The position numbers and the translations under genes are program-made. The notes beneath the pieces are model-generated. The model was not told the origin of the DNA. It did not search any database and saw only the letters and a program-made list of their open reading frames with translations. Positions 48,104-55,381 of a stretch of 55,381 nucleotides of DNA are shown in pieces. The DNA is from Gammaproteobacteria bacterium (GTDB taxonomy: Bacteria > Pseudomonadota > Gammaproteobacteria > CAIRSR01): the NCBI GenBank assembly GCA_963575655.1, contig CAUYTY010000044.1, positions 1-55,381 on the forward strand, given 5' to 3'. How positions within the stretch are numbered: the stretch's first letter is position 1; every line of letters begins with the position of its first letter.

Positions 48104-48177
48104 CGCACTTTTCTCCCCTCGCCCTCGTGGAGAGGGGCTTTTTCGTTTCTCACCGCATAGGTAGCAACTTGAATTAA
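48083..48177. mobile_element. Family B miniature element, ~95 bp
   Basis: The left end TTAAGCCAAGTTGCCACCTG and right end TAGGTAGCAACTTGAATTAA are imperfect inverted repeats of the family B consensus. It abuts a second family B element at 48178. Confidence 0.7.
48115..48142 (+). terminator. Terminator provided by the family B element
   Basis: CCCCTC pairs with GAGGGG across 11 bases, followed by CTTTTTC, 12 bases after the hepT stop. It lies wholly inside the miniature element. Confidence 0.6.
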
Positions 48178-48327
48178 TTAACCCAAGTTGCCACCTATTC
48201 AAAATTCGGGATCGCATCCAATCGTCCCCCCTCAATCCCCCCGTAAACGGGGGGAGGTCTGCGGCCTACTCCCTCCCCGTTTATGGGGAGGGCTGGGGGG
48301 GGGCAAGTAGGTGGCAACTTGGGTTAA
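48178..48327. mobile_element. Family B miniature element, 150 bp
   Basis: Perfect 20-bp inverted ends TTAACCCAAGTTGCCACCTA (48178-48197) and complement (48308-48327). The interior consists of C/G-rich hairpins (CCCCGTAAACGGGG type). No gene. Confidence 0.8.
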
Positions 48328-48447
48328 TTAATCTGCAAACAATATAATCAAAGTCAATCTGACCATCGGCTGAAGGCCGCTGGCTTAAAATACGCACTGG
48401 AAGTGCTATTCCGGCTAAAGCCGCCTAAAATCAGGTTACTAGCGACG

Positions 48448-49581
48448 ATGGATATCTCAAGTATCAGACTGATCCCGTCTCCGCTTACAGTTGGTGAGAC
48501 GCAGTTCAAGAATACCTGGCAGACCGGAGAAATCCTAGAAGCCACGGTAGTAACTTCTCAGGCCGGGCACCTCACACTAAAACTGGGTGACACCCAGATC
48601 CAAGCCAAAAGTAATCTACAGTTTTCACCAGGACAGCACCTGCACCTTCAGGTGAGCGAACTCGGCGAATTGCCGGTACTGCGTTTATTAAATGAGGTTT
48701 CTGTCGCTACGCCCGCCCAAATCCAGGGGCGAACTCTACGGATGGCCTTACCGCAACGGGGCTCCCTCACCCCAGTACTCAAAGATCTGCTGCGCCTCGC
48801 TCAATCCACGCCTGAAGGCGCAAAAAATCCCCATCCGACCCTTTCCACTCTAGCCACCGCAATGTTGGCCCATCTACCGCAAGTCAGTAATCTCGAACAT
48901 CCCGAGGGATTAAAACAAGCAATCCGCGAGTCCGGTCTCTTTCTGGAATCTCACCTGGCTACTCTTTCTTCAGGAACTTCTCCCTCTACAGACCTCAAGG
49001 CCGATCTCCTGCGCTTGGAAGCAGCGGCCCGAGCGACACCTCCATCGCAATCCTCTCCCTCGGTCGAAGAGAATCTTGCTGTTCTTGTGGATAAAATAGA
49101 TTCTGCTGCCGACCACCTATTTTCTCCCGAATCCGTCAAGAGTTTTCTGCACACGATACAAAGGGCACTGGCAGGCGTGGAGGTCAATCAAATGAATTTG
49201 ATCGACGGCGGAATTCTAGCTCTGGAGCTACCGATACGAAGAGGGAATGAAGTAGATACCGTCGCATTGGTGGTTGAAGAAGGTGAGGAATCCTCGGATG
49301 GTCGCGGAGGTGTCCAACGACCATGGACGGCAACGCTACGTTTTGATCTGAAAGGCTTAGGAGCAGTTTGGACACGAATAACGGTGACTCGCGAGGTATC
49401 GGTATTATTTCAAACCGAACGAGCGGATGCGTCGCAGACCCTAGGGACCTGGTTGGATACACTACGCGCCACTTTGGTCGAGGCTGGGCTAAATCCTGGT
49501 CGGCTAAGTGCTCAAACGGGTCCATTACCGCCTCTACCACGCAGAAAACCCTCGATACCCTTATTGGATGAGCGTGCATGA
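48448..49581 (+). CDS. fliK: Flagellar hook-length control protein-like (FliK C-terminal domain)
   Basis: 377 residues. The N-terminal half is Ser/Thr/Leu-rich with a beta-type LEATVVTSQAGHLTLKLGD. The C-terminal ~120 residues resemble the FliK type III export/switch domain (LELPIRRGNEVDTVALVV, then WTATLRFDLKGLGAVWTRIT). It would set hook length and switch export specificity. The ATG at 48448 is chosen because upstream codons do not look conserved. It overlaps the FlhB-like gene by 4 bp, which supports a flagellar role. No other flagellar gene is in the window. Confidence 0.75.
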   Translation: MDISSIRLIPSPLTVGETQFKNTWQTGEILEATVVTSQAGHLTLKLGDTQIQAKSNLQFSPGQHLHLQVSELGELPVLRLLNEVSVATPAQIQGRTLRMALPQRGSLTPVLKDLLRLAQSTPEGAKNPHPTLSTLATAMLAHLPQVSNLEHPEGLKQAIRESGLFLESHLATLSSGTSPSTDLKADLLRLEAAARATPPSQSSPSVEENLAVLVDKIDSAADHLFSPESVKSFLHTIQRALAGVEVNQMNLIDGGILALELPIRRGNEVDTVALVVEEGEESSDGRGGVQRPWTATLRFDLKGLGAVWTRITVTREVSVLFQTERADASQTLGTWLDTLRATLVEAGLNPGRLSAQTGPLPPLPRRKPSIPLLDERA

Positions 49582-49853
49582 AGGTTCGCAGTAGTTCCCC
49601 TCCCCCACCTGGCGCCGTAACGTTGTACTACGACGGCAGCAATGCCCCACGCATTACCGCAAAAGGGCATGGTGAGCTAGCCGCGCAGATCTTGCAAATA
49701 GCCAGAGAACACAATATTCCCCTCCACGAAGACCCCGAACTTCTGGAATTACTCAGCCAACTCGACCTCGGCGATGAAATCCCCCGAGCCCTCTATGTGG
49801 CCATTGCCAAGGTCATTGCCTTTGCCTATTGGGTAAACGGTAAAACTCCCTAA
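49578..49853 (+). CDS. FlhB C-terminal domain homologue
   Basis: 91 residues resembling the cytoplasmic C-terminal domain of FlhB (AVTLYYDGSNAPRITAKGHG, then LAAQILQIAREHNIPLHEDP and IPRALYVAIAKVIAFAYWV). The N-terminal membrane part is absent, as in stand-alone FlhB2-type proteins. The NPTH autocleavage motif of FlhB is missing. It probably pairs with the FliK-like protein in export switching. Confidence 0.88.
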   Translation: MKVRSSSPPPPGAVTLYYDGSNAPRITAKGHGELAAQILQIAREHNIPLHEDPELLELLSQLDLGDEIPRALYVAIAKVIAFAYWVNGKTP

Positions 49854-50345
49854 GAATTGGGAGATACATTGATATAGGTATCGATACCGTACCGTTTTAG
49901 CTATGACAAATAAATCATTTTGTTCTTACGCTGGCCTTGTCTAAGTTAACCCAAGTTGCTACCTACATTGAGTAATTCTTTGGTCGCCCTCCTCCCACCC
50001 CCTCCCGTTGGGAGGGGGTGGGAGGAGGGCGATCAAAAAACTACTTGTCTGGAAAGAATTATAGCTTGAGACTGTAGGTGGCAACTTGGGTTAAGCTAAT
50101 AGCTCCTCCGCATCAATTCACCCCACCGTCTCCTGAGCAATTGCACAAATTTTTCCTTAGCTTGCGGGAGAGGCAGAATAAATAGATACCCAACGAATTG
50201 ATGATTGACCTACCCACACTAAAGTCTTAGACGTTACTTATCAGTAATCGATTAGTAACAAAACTGTAAACTGCTCGTCACATTAGGTAGTTATCCTCGC
50301 AGGAGCCAATTCTGGTAGCAAAACAAATTCTCCTGAGAGCAATCA
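49854..50345. other. Intergenic region containing a family B element
   Basis: No gene. It holds the 149-bp family B element at 49946-50094. The remainder is plain AT-rich sequence leading to the chemoreceptor gene. Confidence 0.5.
49946..50094. mobile_element. Family B miniature element, 149 bp
   Basis: Inverted ends TTAACCCAAGTTGCTACCTA and TAGGTGGCAACTTGGGTTAA. The interior forms a long near-perfect hairpin (CGCCCTCCTCCCACCCCCTC and its complement). Confidence 0.8.
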
Positions 50346-52514
50346 ATGTTAAATAACACGACAGTAAGAGTACGATTAATTCTCCTGGTTGGTATTTTGC
50401 TGGTGACCATGGCAGCAATCAGCATCGTTGGGGCAATTGCGATGAATGCCAGTAATAACGCATTCCGCACAGTTTACGAGAATCGAGTTATGCCGCTCAG
50501 ACAATTATCCGAGATCGGAATACACATGCAGTCAACCGCAATGTTAATTCTGGACGCCGGCACCAATATGACGGAACAAACCTTCACCGTCAACCTTGAT
50601 ATCATTGAGAATGATACTGCTGCGATTGATCAATTATGGACAGGCTATCTCAGAAACGCCTTAACACTCAAAGAACAGCAACTCGCTACGGTAGCAAAAC
50701 AAGCCAGCAATCAGTTTCATCAGGAAGTAGTGATGCCTGCCAAGGCAGCGATAAAACAAAAATTCGATACCAATGCTTTGAGTACCCTGCTAGCGCTCGC
50801 ACCTCAGGTCAAAGAGAAACTTGATATTGGGATCAGCAAGCTTGCTGCGCTCCAACAATTTCAAGAAACAATGACGCAAACTGAATTCGAGGAATCGCAA
50901 AACCGTTTTACCCTGATGTTAACGATGATCGCAATACTGGGATTGGTTGGCGGTAGTTGTGGCGTGATTTTCTCCATTTTTATCGTTCGCCGACTGATTG
51001 CTGAACTTGGTGGAGAACCGCGCTTTGCCGCCACCATCGCTAACCGAGTAGCACGCGGCGATGTTTCTACCGTCATTGCGGTTAAACCTGGTGATACTAG
51101 TAGCTTAATGTATGCCTTGAACAAAATGCAGCAGTCCTTTATCGATTTTGCCACCGCCCAGGCTGAAATGACGCAAGCACATGAGACCGGCGCGGTGGAT
51201 CATCAAATGCCAAATGGGAAATTTCCTGGTATCTACGGCCGTATGGCAGATTCGATGAATGAGGTCGTACAATCCCATATCGCAATTTCCCGCCAGGTTG
51301 TCGACGTCGTCTCATGCTATGCGCAAGGAGATTTCTCGGTCAATATGAGCCAACTGCCAGGCAGGCAAATGCAGTTAACTGTAGCGGTGGACAGCGTTAA
51401 GAACAGCCTCCTCGCTATCAATAACGAAATATGGACTCTCGTGGACGCAGCACTACGCGGTGATTTTAGCGCACGAGGTAATGTCGATCGCTATCAATAT
51501 GACTTCTACAACATGGTAAGCGGTCTCAATCAATTTATGGAAATCTGCGAGACAGGCCTTGATGATATTGCCAAAGTCTTAAACGCATTGTCTCGTGGCG
51601 ACCTGACAATACAAACTAGCGATAATTTCCAGGGGACGTTTGGTAAACTCAAGGAAGATGCCAAGACGACGGTAGCCAAACTGACCACAATTATTAAACA
51701 AATCCAACACACCACCGATACGGTTAACAATGCCGCAATGGAGATTGCTAATGGCAATAACCATCTCTCCCGGCGTACCGAAGAACAGATTGTCAGCCTA
51801 GGCAAAACGTCATTGAGTATGGCGGACCTCACCGTTACCATCAAACGCAACACCGATCGTGCCCGACAGGCCAACCAACTTGCTGTAGACGCATCCAGTG
51901 TGGCCGTGTGTGGCGGTGAGGTCGTCAATCAAGTGGTGCAAACCATGGGGGAGATCGATCAGTCATCAAAACGGATCGTTGACATTATCGGTGTAATCGA
52001 CGGCATTGCTTTCCAAACCAATATTCTTGCCCTCAACGCTGCCGTCGAAGCCGCGCGAGCAGGCGAACAGGGTAGGGGATTCGCTGTTGTCGCCACTGAA
52101 GTACGTAGCCTTGCGCAACGTAGCGCCACTGCCGCCCGGGAGATTAAACAGTTAATCGAGGATTCGGTTAACAAAGTAAAAGACGGAGCCCAACTTGTCG
52201 ATCTTGCCGGCCGCAGCATGGAAGAAATTGTCGGTTCGATTCATAAAGTAACTACCATCATGACGGAAATATCAACTAATTCAAAAGAACAAGCCTGTAG
52301 CATTGAGCAGATTAATCAGTCGCTCCAATATATAGATAAATCCACAAAGCAAAACGCTACCTTAGTAGAACAGGCTGCACTCTCTGCAGAGAGACTGAAG
52401 GGACAAGCAAATAATCTATCCCAAACCGTCAGCACTTTCCATCTTAATCAAATGGCTGCCAATATTGGCGCCAAACGAATTCGGGAATGGCAACCGCTGG
52501 CACTGGCCGCCTGA
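50346..52514 (+). CDS. Methyl-accepting chemotaxis protein, Tar-like four-helix sensor
   Basis: 722 residues. TM1 near 9-30 ([19 protein letters not shown]) and TM2 near 193-215 enclose a four-helix-bundle periplasmic domain with the Tar-type [14 protein letters not shown] motif. Two HAMP-like segments (~220-440) precede the signalling domain. The conserved tip is [20 protein letters not shown] near residue 556. No C-terminal pentapeptide for CheR is seen. Its ligand is unknown. Confidence 0.93.
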   Translation: MLNNTTVRVRLILLVGILLVTMAAISIVGAIAMNASNNAFRTVYENRVMPLRQLSEIGIHMQSTAMLILDAGTNMTEQTFTVNLDIIENDTAAIDQLWTGYLRNALTLKEQQLATVAKQASNQFHQEVVMPAKAAIKQKFDTNALSTLLALAPQVKEKLDIGISKLAALQQFQETMTQTEFEESQNRFTLMLTMIAILGLVGGSCGVIFSIFIVRRLIAELGGEPRFAATIANRVARGDVSTVIAVKPGDTSSLMYALNKMQQSFIDFATAQAEMTQAHETGAVDHQMPNGKFPGIYGRMADSMNEVVQSHIAISRQVVDVVSCYAQGDFSVNMSQLPGRQMQLTVAVDSVKNSLLAINNEIWTLVDAALRGDFSARGNVDRYQYDFYNMVSGLNQFMEICETGLDDIAKVLNALSRGDLTIQTSDNFQGTFGKLKEDAKTTVAKLTTIIKQIQHTTDTVNNAAMEIANGNNHLSRRTEEQIVSLGKTSLSMADLTVTIKRNTDRARQANQLAVDASSVAVCGGEVVNQVVQTMGEIDQSSKRIVDIIGVIDGIAFQTNILALNAAVEAARAGEQGRGFAVVATEVRSLAQRSATAAREIKQLIEDSVNKVKDGAQLVDLAGRSMEEIVGSIHKVTTIMTEISTNSKEQACSIEQINQSLQYIDKSTKQNATLVEQAALSAERLKGQANNLSQTVSTFHLNQMAANIGAKRIREWQPLALAA

Positions 52515-52575
52515 GATCGTCAGCCAAAATTCGACGTTCTCGTTTTTCAGAAGGGAATTAGTATGTTACGCTCAG

Positions 52576-52746
52576 TAACTCAAGTTACTTCCTAACACGC
52601 ATTTCTCTTCCCCACTTGCAGGGGAGAGATTGTTTTATTACCCGAAAAACCAAAGTCAGGCCACCATTTCGCTAGGGGGAGGGCGATAAGAAAATTACCT
52701 GCCTGGCAAGAATTACCGCTTGAGACGGTAGGTGGCAACCAAATTA
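52576..52746. mobile_element. Divergent family B element, ~171 bp
   Basis: Ends TAACTCAAGTTACTTCCTA and TAGGTGGCAACCAAATTA are degraded inverted repeats. The right part (GCAAGAATTACCGCTTGAGA) is homologous to 49946-50094. The element lies directly upstream of the next gene. Confidence 0.65.
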
Positions 52747-52796
52747 CTTTAATGTTGCCTAGTACGACATCCTTACTTGAGCCACATCGGAACACT

Positions 52797-54614
52797 ATGT
52801 CTAATAGTAATAAAAATGAATCGCCAGTGCCAGGTTCTCTCGAACAATTCCGGGGGGCAATGGCAACGATTCTCTCCAGCAGCACGGTTAGGTCACTAAT
52901 AAAATATGTAGAACCAATTCACCCAGACACGCGTTGCGCTGTCGTGCTGGATATGCTCATCAGCGATCAGTCATTATTTGTAATTCCTGTTGTGGATCAA
53001 GATAACGTGCCCATCGGCCTCATTAATAGAAATAAAATGCTAGAAACATTTAGCCGCCCGTATACTCGTGAGCTATATGGGAGAAAACCAATCTCAGATC
53101 TTTCTGAAGCCTCACCCATTATTGTCGAGCAAGATAAGAATATCGATGACGTGGCCCGGATCATTTCTGACACTGGTCCGCAATCAATCTCAGATGGCTT
53201 TATTATTACTTGCGAGGGAATTTACGTTGGCATGGGATCTGGATATAGTCTACTTAATGCGATTACCGAACAAAAAAATGCCAATCTGTATCAGTTGGCA
53301 CACTTTGATGCGATGACTGGCCTACCCAGTCGCATGTTATTTCAAGATCGATTGATCCAGGCATGTTCTCATTCGTTACGTAAAAATAACGGCGTAACAC
53401 CACCCCGTACTTCAGTAGCGCTGCTGTTCCTTGACTTGGATCGTTTCAAGTTAGTGAACGATACCTTTGGACACCACATCGGTGATTTGCTTCTCAAAGA
53501 AGTTGCACAACGCTTATTGTCATGCGTACGCATGGATGATACTGTCGCGCGATTAGGTGGGGATGAATTCACGATTATTCTTCCGCGCGTAAAAAACACC
53601 CAGGATGTAGCTTTCGTTGCACAAAAGATAATTACCGCTATCGCCAAACCATTCAATCTCTGTAAACATGAAATATTCGTTGGCGTAAGTGTCGGTATAG
53701 CGCTCTTTCCCAGCGACGATTCAGAGATTAACAATCTTATCCAGAAGGCGGATACCGCTCTATATCACGCCAAGGGTAACGGTCGAAATCAATATCAATT
53801 CTTTACGGAGGAGATGAACCAGGTAATTTCTAAGAGGATTGCACTGGAAAGAAATCTGCGCCTCGCACTGGAGAATAATGAATTTTTCTTGTACTTTCAA
53901 CCACAGGCAAACATAAAAACGGGACGTATTGACGGTATTGAAGCACTGATCAGATGGCGACATAACGGAAATGAAATCTCCCCTACCGATTTCATACCAT
54001 TTGCCGAGGAAACAGATCTAATTGTCAGAATTGGTGAATGGGTGTTACGAACCGCTTGCCGGCAAGGAAAAATCTGGCAAGTTGCTGGTCTACCTCCTGT
54101 GCAAATCGCAGTTAATTTGTCGATGCGTCAACTGCACCAAGCCAATTTCCTAGAACGAGTTATTGAAATTCTCAGAGAGACCGGTTTTGATCCTACGTAT
54201 TTAGAATTCGAGTTAACTGAAAGTCTCTTAATGAGAAATGTTGAAGAAACCATCGTCCTTTTAGAACACCTCAAAGAGTTAGGTATAAAATTATCTATAG
54301 ATGATTTTGGAACGGGCTATTCTTCATTGAGTTACCTTCAACGCCTCCCCATCGACGCGTTGAAAATAGATCGTAGTTTTGTTCAGGGTATCGATAAAAC
54401 AGGGGCCAATCTCAACATTATCCGTGCCATTATTGGCTTGGCGCATGGCCTGGGCATTACCGTAATTGCTGAAGGAGTTGAAACAAAAACACAGCTTAAC
54501 TTCCTACGCAAACAGCAATGTGATCGGATTCAGGGTTATTTATGCAGTCGACCACTAACCTCTACAGTATTGGAGCAGTTTCTTTCTAGTAGATACTGTC
54601 TAGACGTTGAGTGA
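52797..54614 (+). CDS. CBS-GGDEF-EAL cyclic-di-GMP protein
   Basis: 605 residues. Two N-terminal CBS-like segments (~25-150: RSLIKYVEPIHPDTRCAVV, VIPVVDQDNVPIGLINRNK) may bind adenine nucleotides. The GGDEF domain has FLDLDRFKLVNDTFGH and RLGGDEFTII, with RMDD inhibitory site upstream. The EAL domain has GIEALIRWRH, FELTESLLM, IDDFGTGYSSLSYL, LKIDRSFVQG and AEGVET, a full catalytic set. It could make or degrade c-di-GMP. The in-frame ATG at 52752 is an alternative start just past the family B element; neither start has a strong ribosome-binding site. The stop overlaps the next gene. Confidence 0.92.
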   Translation: MSNSNKNESPVPGSLEQFRGAMATILSSSTVRSLIKYVEPIHPDTRCAVVLDMLISDQSLFVIPVVDQDNVPIGLINRNKMLETFSRPYTRELYGRKPISDLSEASPIIVEQDKNIDDVARIISDTGPQSISDGFIITCEGIYVGMGSGYSLLNAITEQKNANLYQLAHFDAMTGLPSRMLFQDRLIQACSHSLRKNNGVTPPRTSVALLFLDLDRFKLVNDTFGHHIGDLLLKEVAQRLLSCVRMDDTVARLGGDEFTIILPRVKNTQDVAFVAQKIITAIAKPFNLCKHEIFVGVSVGIALFPSDDSEINNLIQKADTALYHAKGNGRNQYQFFTEEMNQVISKRIALERNLRLALENNEFFLYFQPQANIKTGRIDGIEALIRWRHNGNEISPTDFIPFAEETDLIVRIGEWVLRTACRQGKIWQVAGLPPVQIAVNLSMRQLHQANFLERVIEILRETGFDPTYLEFELTESLLMRNVEETIVLLEHLKELGIKLSIDDFGTGYSSLSYLQRLPIDALKIDRSFVQGIDKTGANLNIIRAIIGLAHGLGITVIAEGVETKTQLNFLRKQQCDRIQGYLCSRPLTSTVLEQFLSSRYCLDVE

Positions 54615-55264
54615 TAGAAGCTGCGGGGTCATGTCAATGTGAAGCGCTACCGAACACTTTGTATAATCAAAAAATGAAATGCTCTGATTTTCGACAAGAG
54701 CGCCGACTGCCTCCCTATGCTTTATCTATCGATCCTATGCCCCCACATCCACTGAATATAGAATATCATTCTCTCGGAAAGCTCCAGATCCAAACCATCC
54801 CCGAAGGGCGTAGCGAGCAAATCACACAACAACTCTGCCGTATGGATCCATGGCGTGCTTTGAATTATTCTCCGACCAGACTATCAAATTACTTGATGGG
54901 TACCGACCCATGCCTGCGCTGTAGGATTATCGTCGCAACAGATCCTGATAATATGGATAAACAACGAGTGGCGGGGCTACTTTGTGTAAGATATCCGTGG
55001 TTGTTCGGGGCTTGCCTGGAACTCTTGGCAATTTTTCCCGATTATCAAAAAATGGGACTTGGTACCGAGGTCCTCTCCTGGCTGGAACGGCGAGTAGCGG
55101 CAGATGCCAGAAATTTATGGATCTTGGTCTCTGCGTTCAACGAATCGGCACGGTCTTTTTATCGTAGACAGGGATACACGGAGATTGCCAAAATTGATGA
55201 TCTCATCCAGACAGGATGCGACGAGATTCTACTCAGAAAGGAACTTGCACATCTCAAAAAATAG
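54611..55264 (+). CDS. GNAT-family N-acetyltransferase
   Basis: 217 residues. The acetyl-CoA-binding motif is LAIFPDYQKMGLGTEVLSWL (~135-155), and the C-terminal strand SAFNESARSFYRRQGY is typical. The first ~40 residues are unusual and may not be translated: an ATG at about 54674 (MKCSDFRQ) is an alternative to the GTG at 54611, which overlaps the preceding stop (GTGA). Substrate unknown. Confidence 0.85.
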   Translation: MIEAAGSCQCEALPNTLYNQKMKCSDFRQERRLPPYALSIDPMPPHPLNIEYHSLGKLQIQTIPEGRSEQITQQLCRMDPWRALNYSPTRLSNYLMGTDPCLRCRIIVATDPDNMDKQRVAGLLCVRYPWLFGACLELLAIFPDYQKMGLGTEVLSWLERRVAADARNLWILVSAFNESARSFYRRQGYTEIAKIDDLIQTGCDEILLRKELAHLKK

Positions 55265-55331
55265 GATCTTTAATGAAATTCTCATAGCCCTGGCGGTGAT
55301 GATTATCTCGTCATTCCTGCAGGGAATACTA

Positions 55332-55381
55332 CTAACCTGCGCGTTGGTTAGGGGACTCCAGCTAAATAGCATATTGGACGG
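55332..55381 (-). mobile_element. IS630-family insertion sequence, right end only (cut by window end)
   Basis: CTAACCTGCGCGTTGGTTAG and the bases up to 55381 match the right end of the IS at 37668-38811 in inverted orientation, including the transposase stop. A TA (55330-55331) precedes it as target. The element continues beyond the window. Confidence 0.9.

Overview
The window looks like a gammaproteobacterial chromosome from a sulfur-oxidising, motile, signalling-rich bacterium. Sulfur metabolism is suggested by a DsrL-type flavoprotein (31321-33285) and a DsrC/TusE-like protein (5616-5984). The GlrK/QseG/GlrR operon order, the pst-phoU-phoB-phoR order and ClpB fit Gammaproteobacteria. No species can be named from the sequence alone.

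Region by region. 1-830: fused transposase remnants (IS30 and IS630) joined by a 105-bp inverted-repeat element. 929-2520: a family 2 glycosyltransferase and a decayed hybrid kinase. 2797-14056: signal transduction, with a zinc-binding-type chemoreceptor, a very large hybrid histidine kinase and a tandem pair of hemerythrin-REC-GGDEF diguanylate cyclases. Inside this block, two short reverse-strand genes (a DsrC-like protein and a 71-residue unknown) each sit behind the same duplicated ~425-bp, hairpin-rich, non-coding leader. 14163-17085: a transglutaminase-like protein and a Septu-type PtuAB anti-phage pair whose ATPase carries one in-frame TGA. 17158-22622: a lipoprotein, another diguanylate cyclase, ClpB and an HDOD protein (all reverse strand). 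23770-27729: the glrR-qseG-glrK sigma-54 two-component operon. 27963-33840: tRNA-Arg(CCG), a c5-type cytochrome, CysQ, DsrL and a P-loop kinase.

34207-39490 is a mobile-element hot spot. It holds a broken HARE-HTH gene, two inverted-repeat elements, an arsR-arsM arsenic cassette between direct 502-bp repeats, and an intact IS630-family element inserted into a methanethiol S-methyltransferase-like gene. 39672-46945 is ordinary core sequence: lipB, then pstSCAB-phoU-phoB-phoR. 47256-48103 is a MntA/HepT (MNT/HEPN) toxin-antitoxin pair whose 3' end runs into a miniature element. 48448-49853 carries FliK- and FlhB-C-terminus-like genes. 50346-54614 has a second chemoreceptor and a CBS-GGDEF-EAL protein. 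A GNAT acetyltransferase follows, and the window ends inside a second copy of the IS630-family element.

Two miniature inverted-repeat families recur. Family A has ends TAGACCTTATCGGAAACC and TA-flanked insertions. Family B has ends TTAACCCAAGTTGCCACCTA. Both supply start codons, stop codons or terminators to neighbouring genes. The least explained signal is the duplicated structured leader at 5991-6416 and 7011-7435. The window also encodes much cyclic-di-GMP and phosphorelay machinery: four GGDEF proteins, one of them with EAL, one HDOD protein, two chemoreceptors and three intact kinases.
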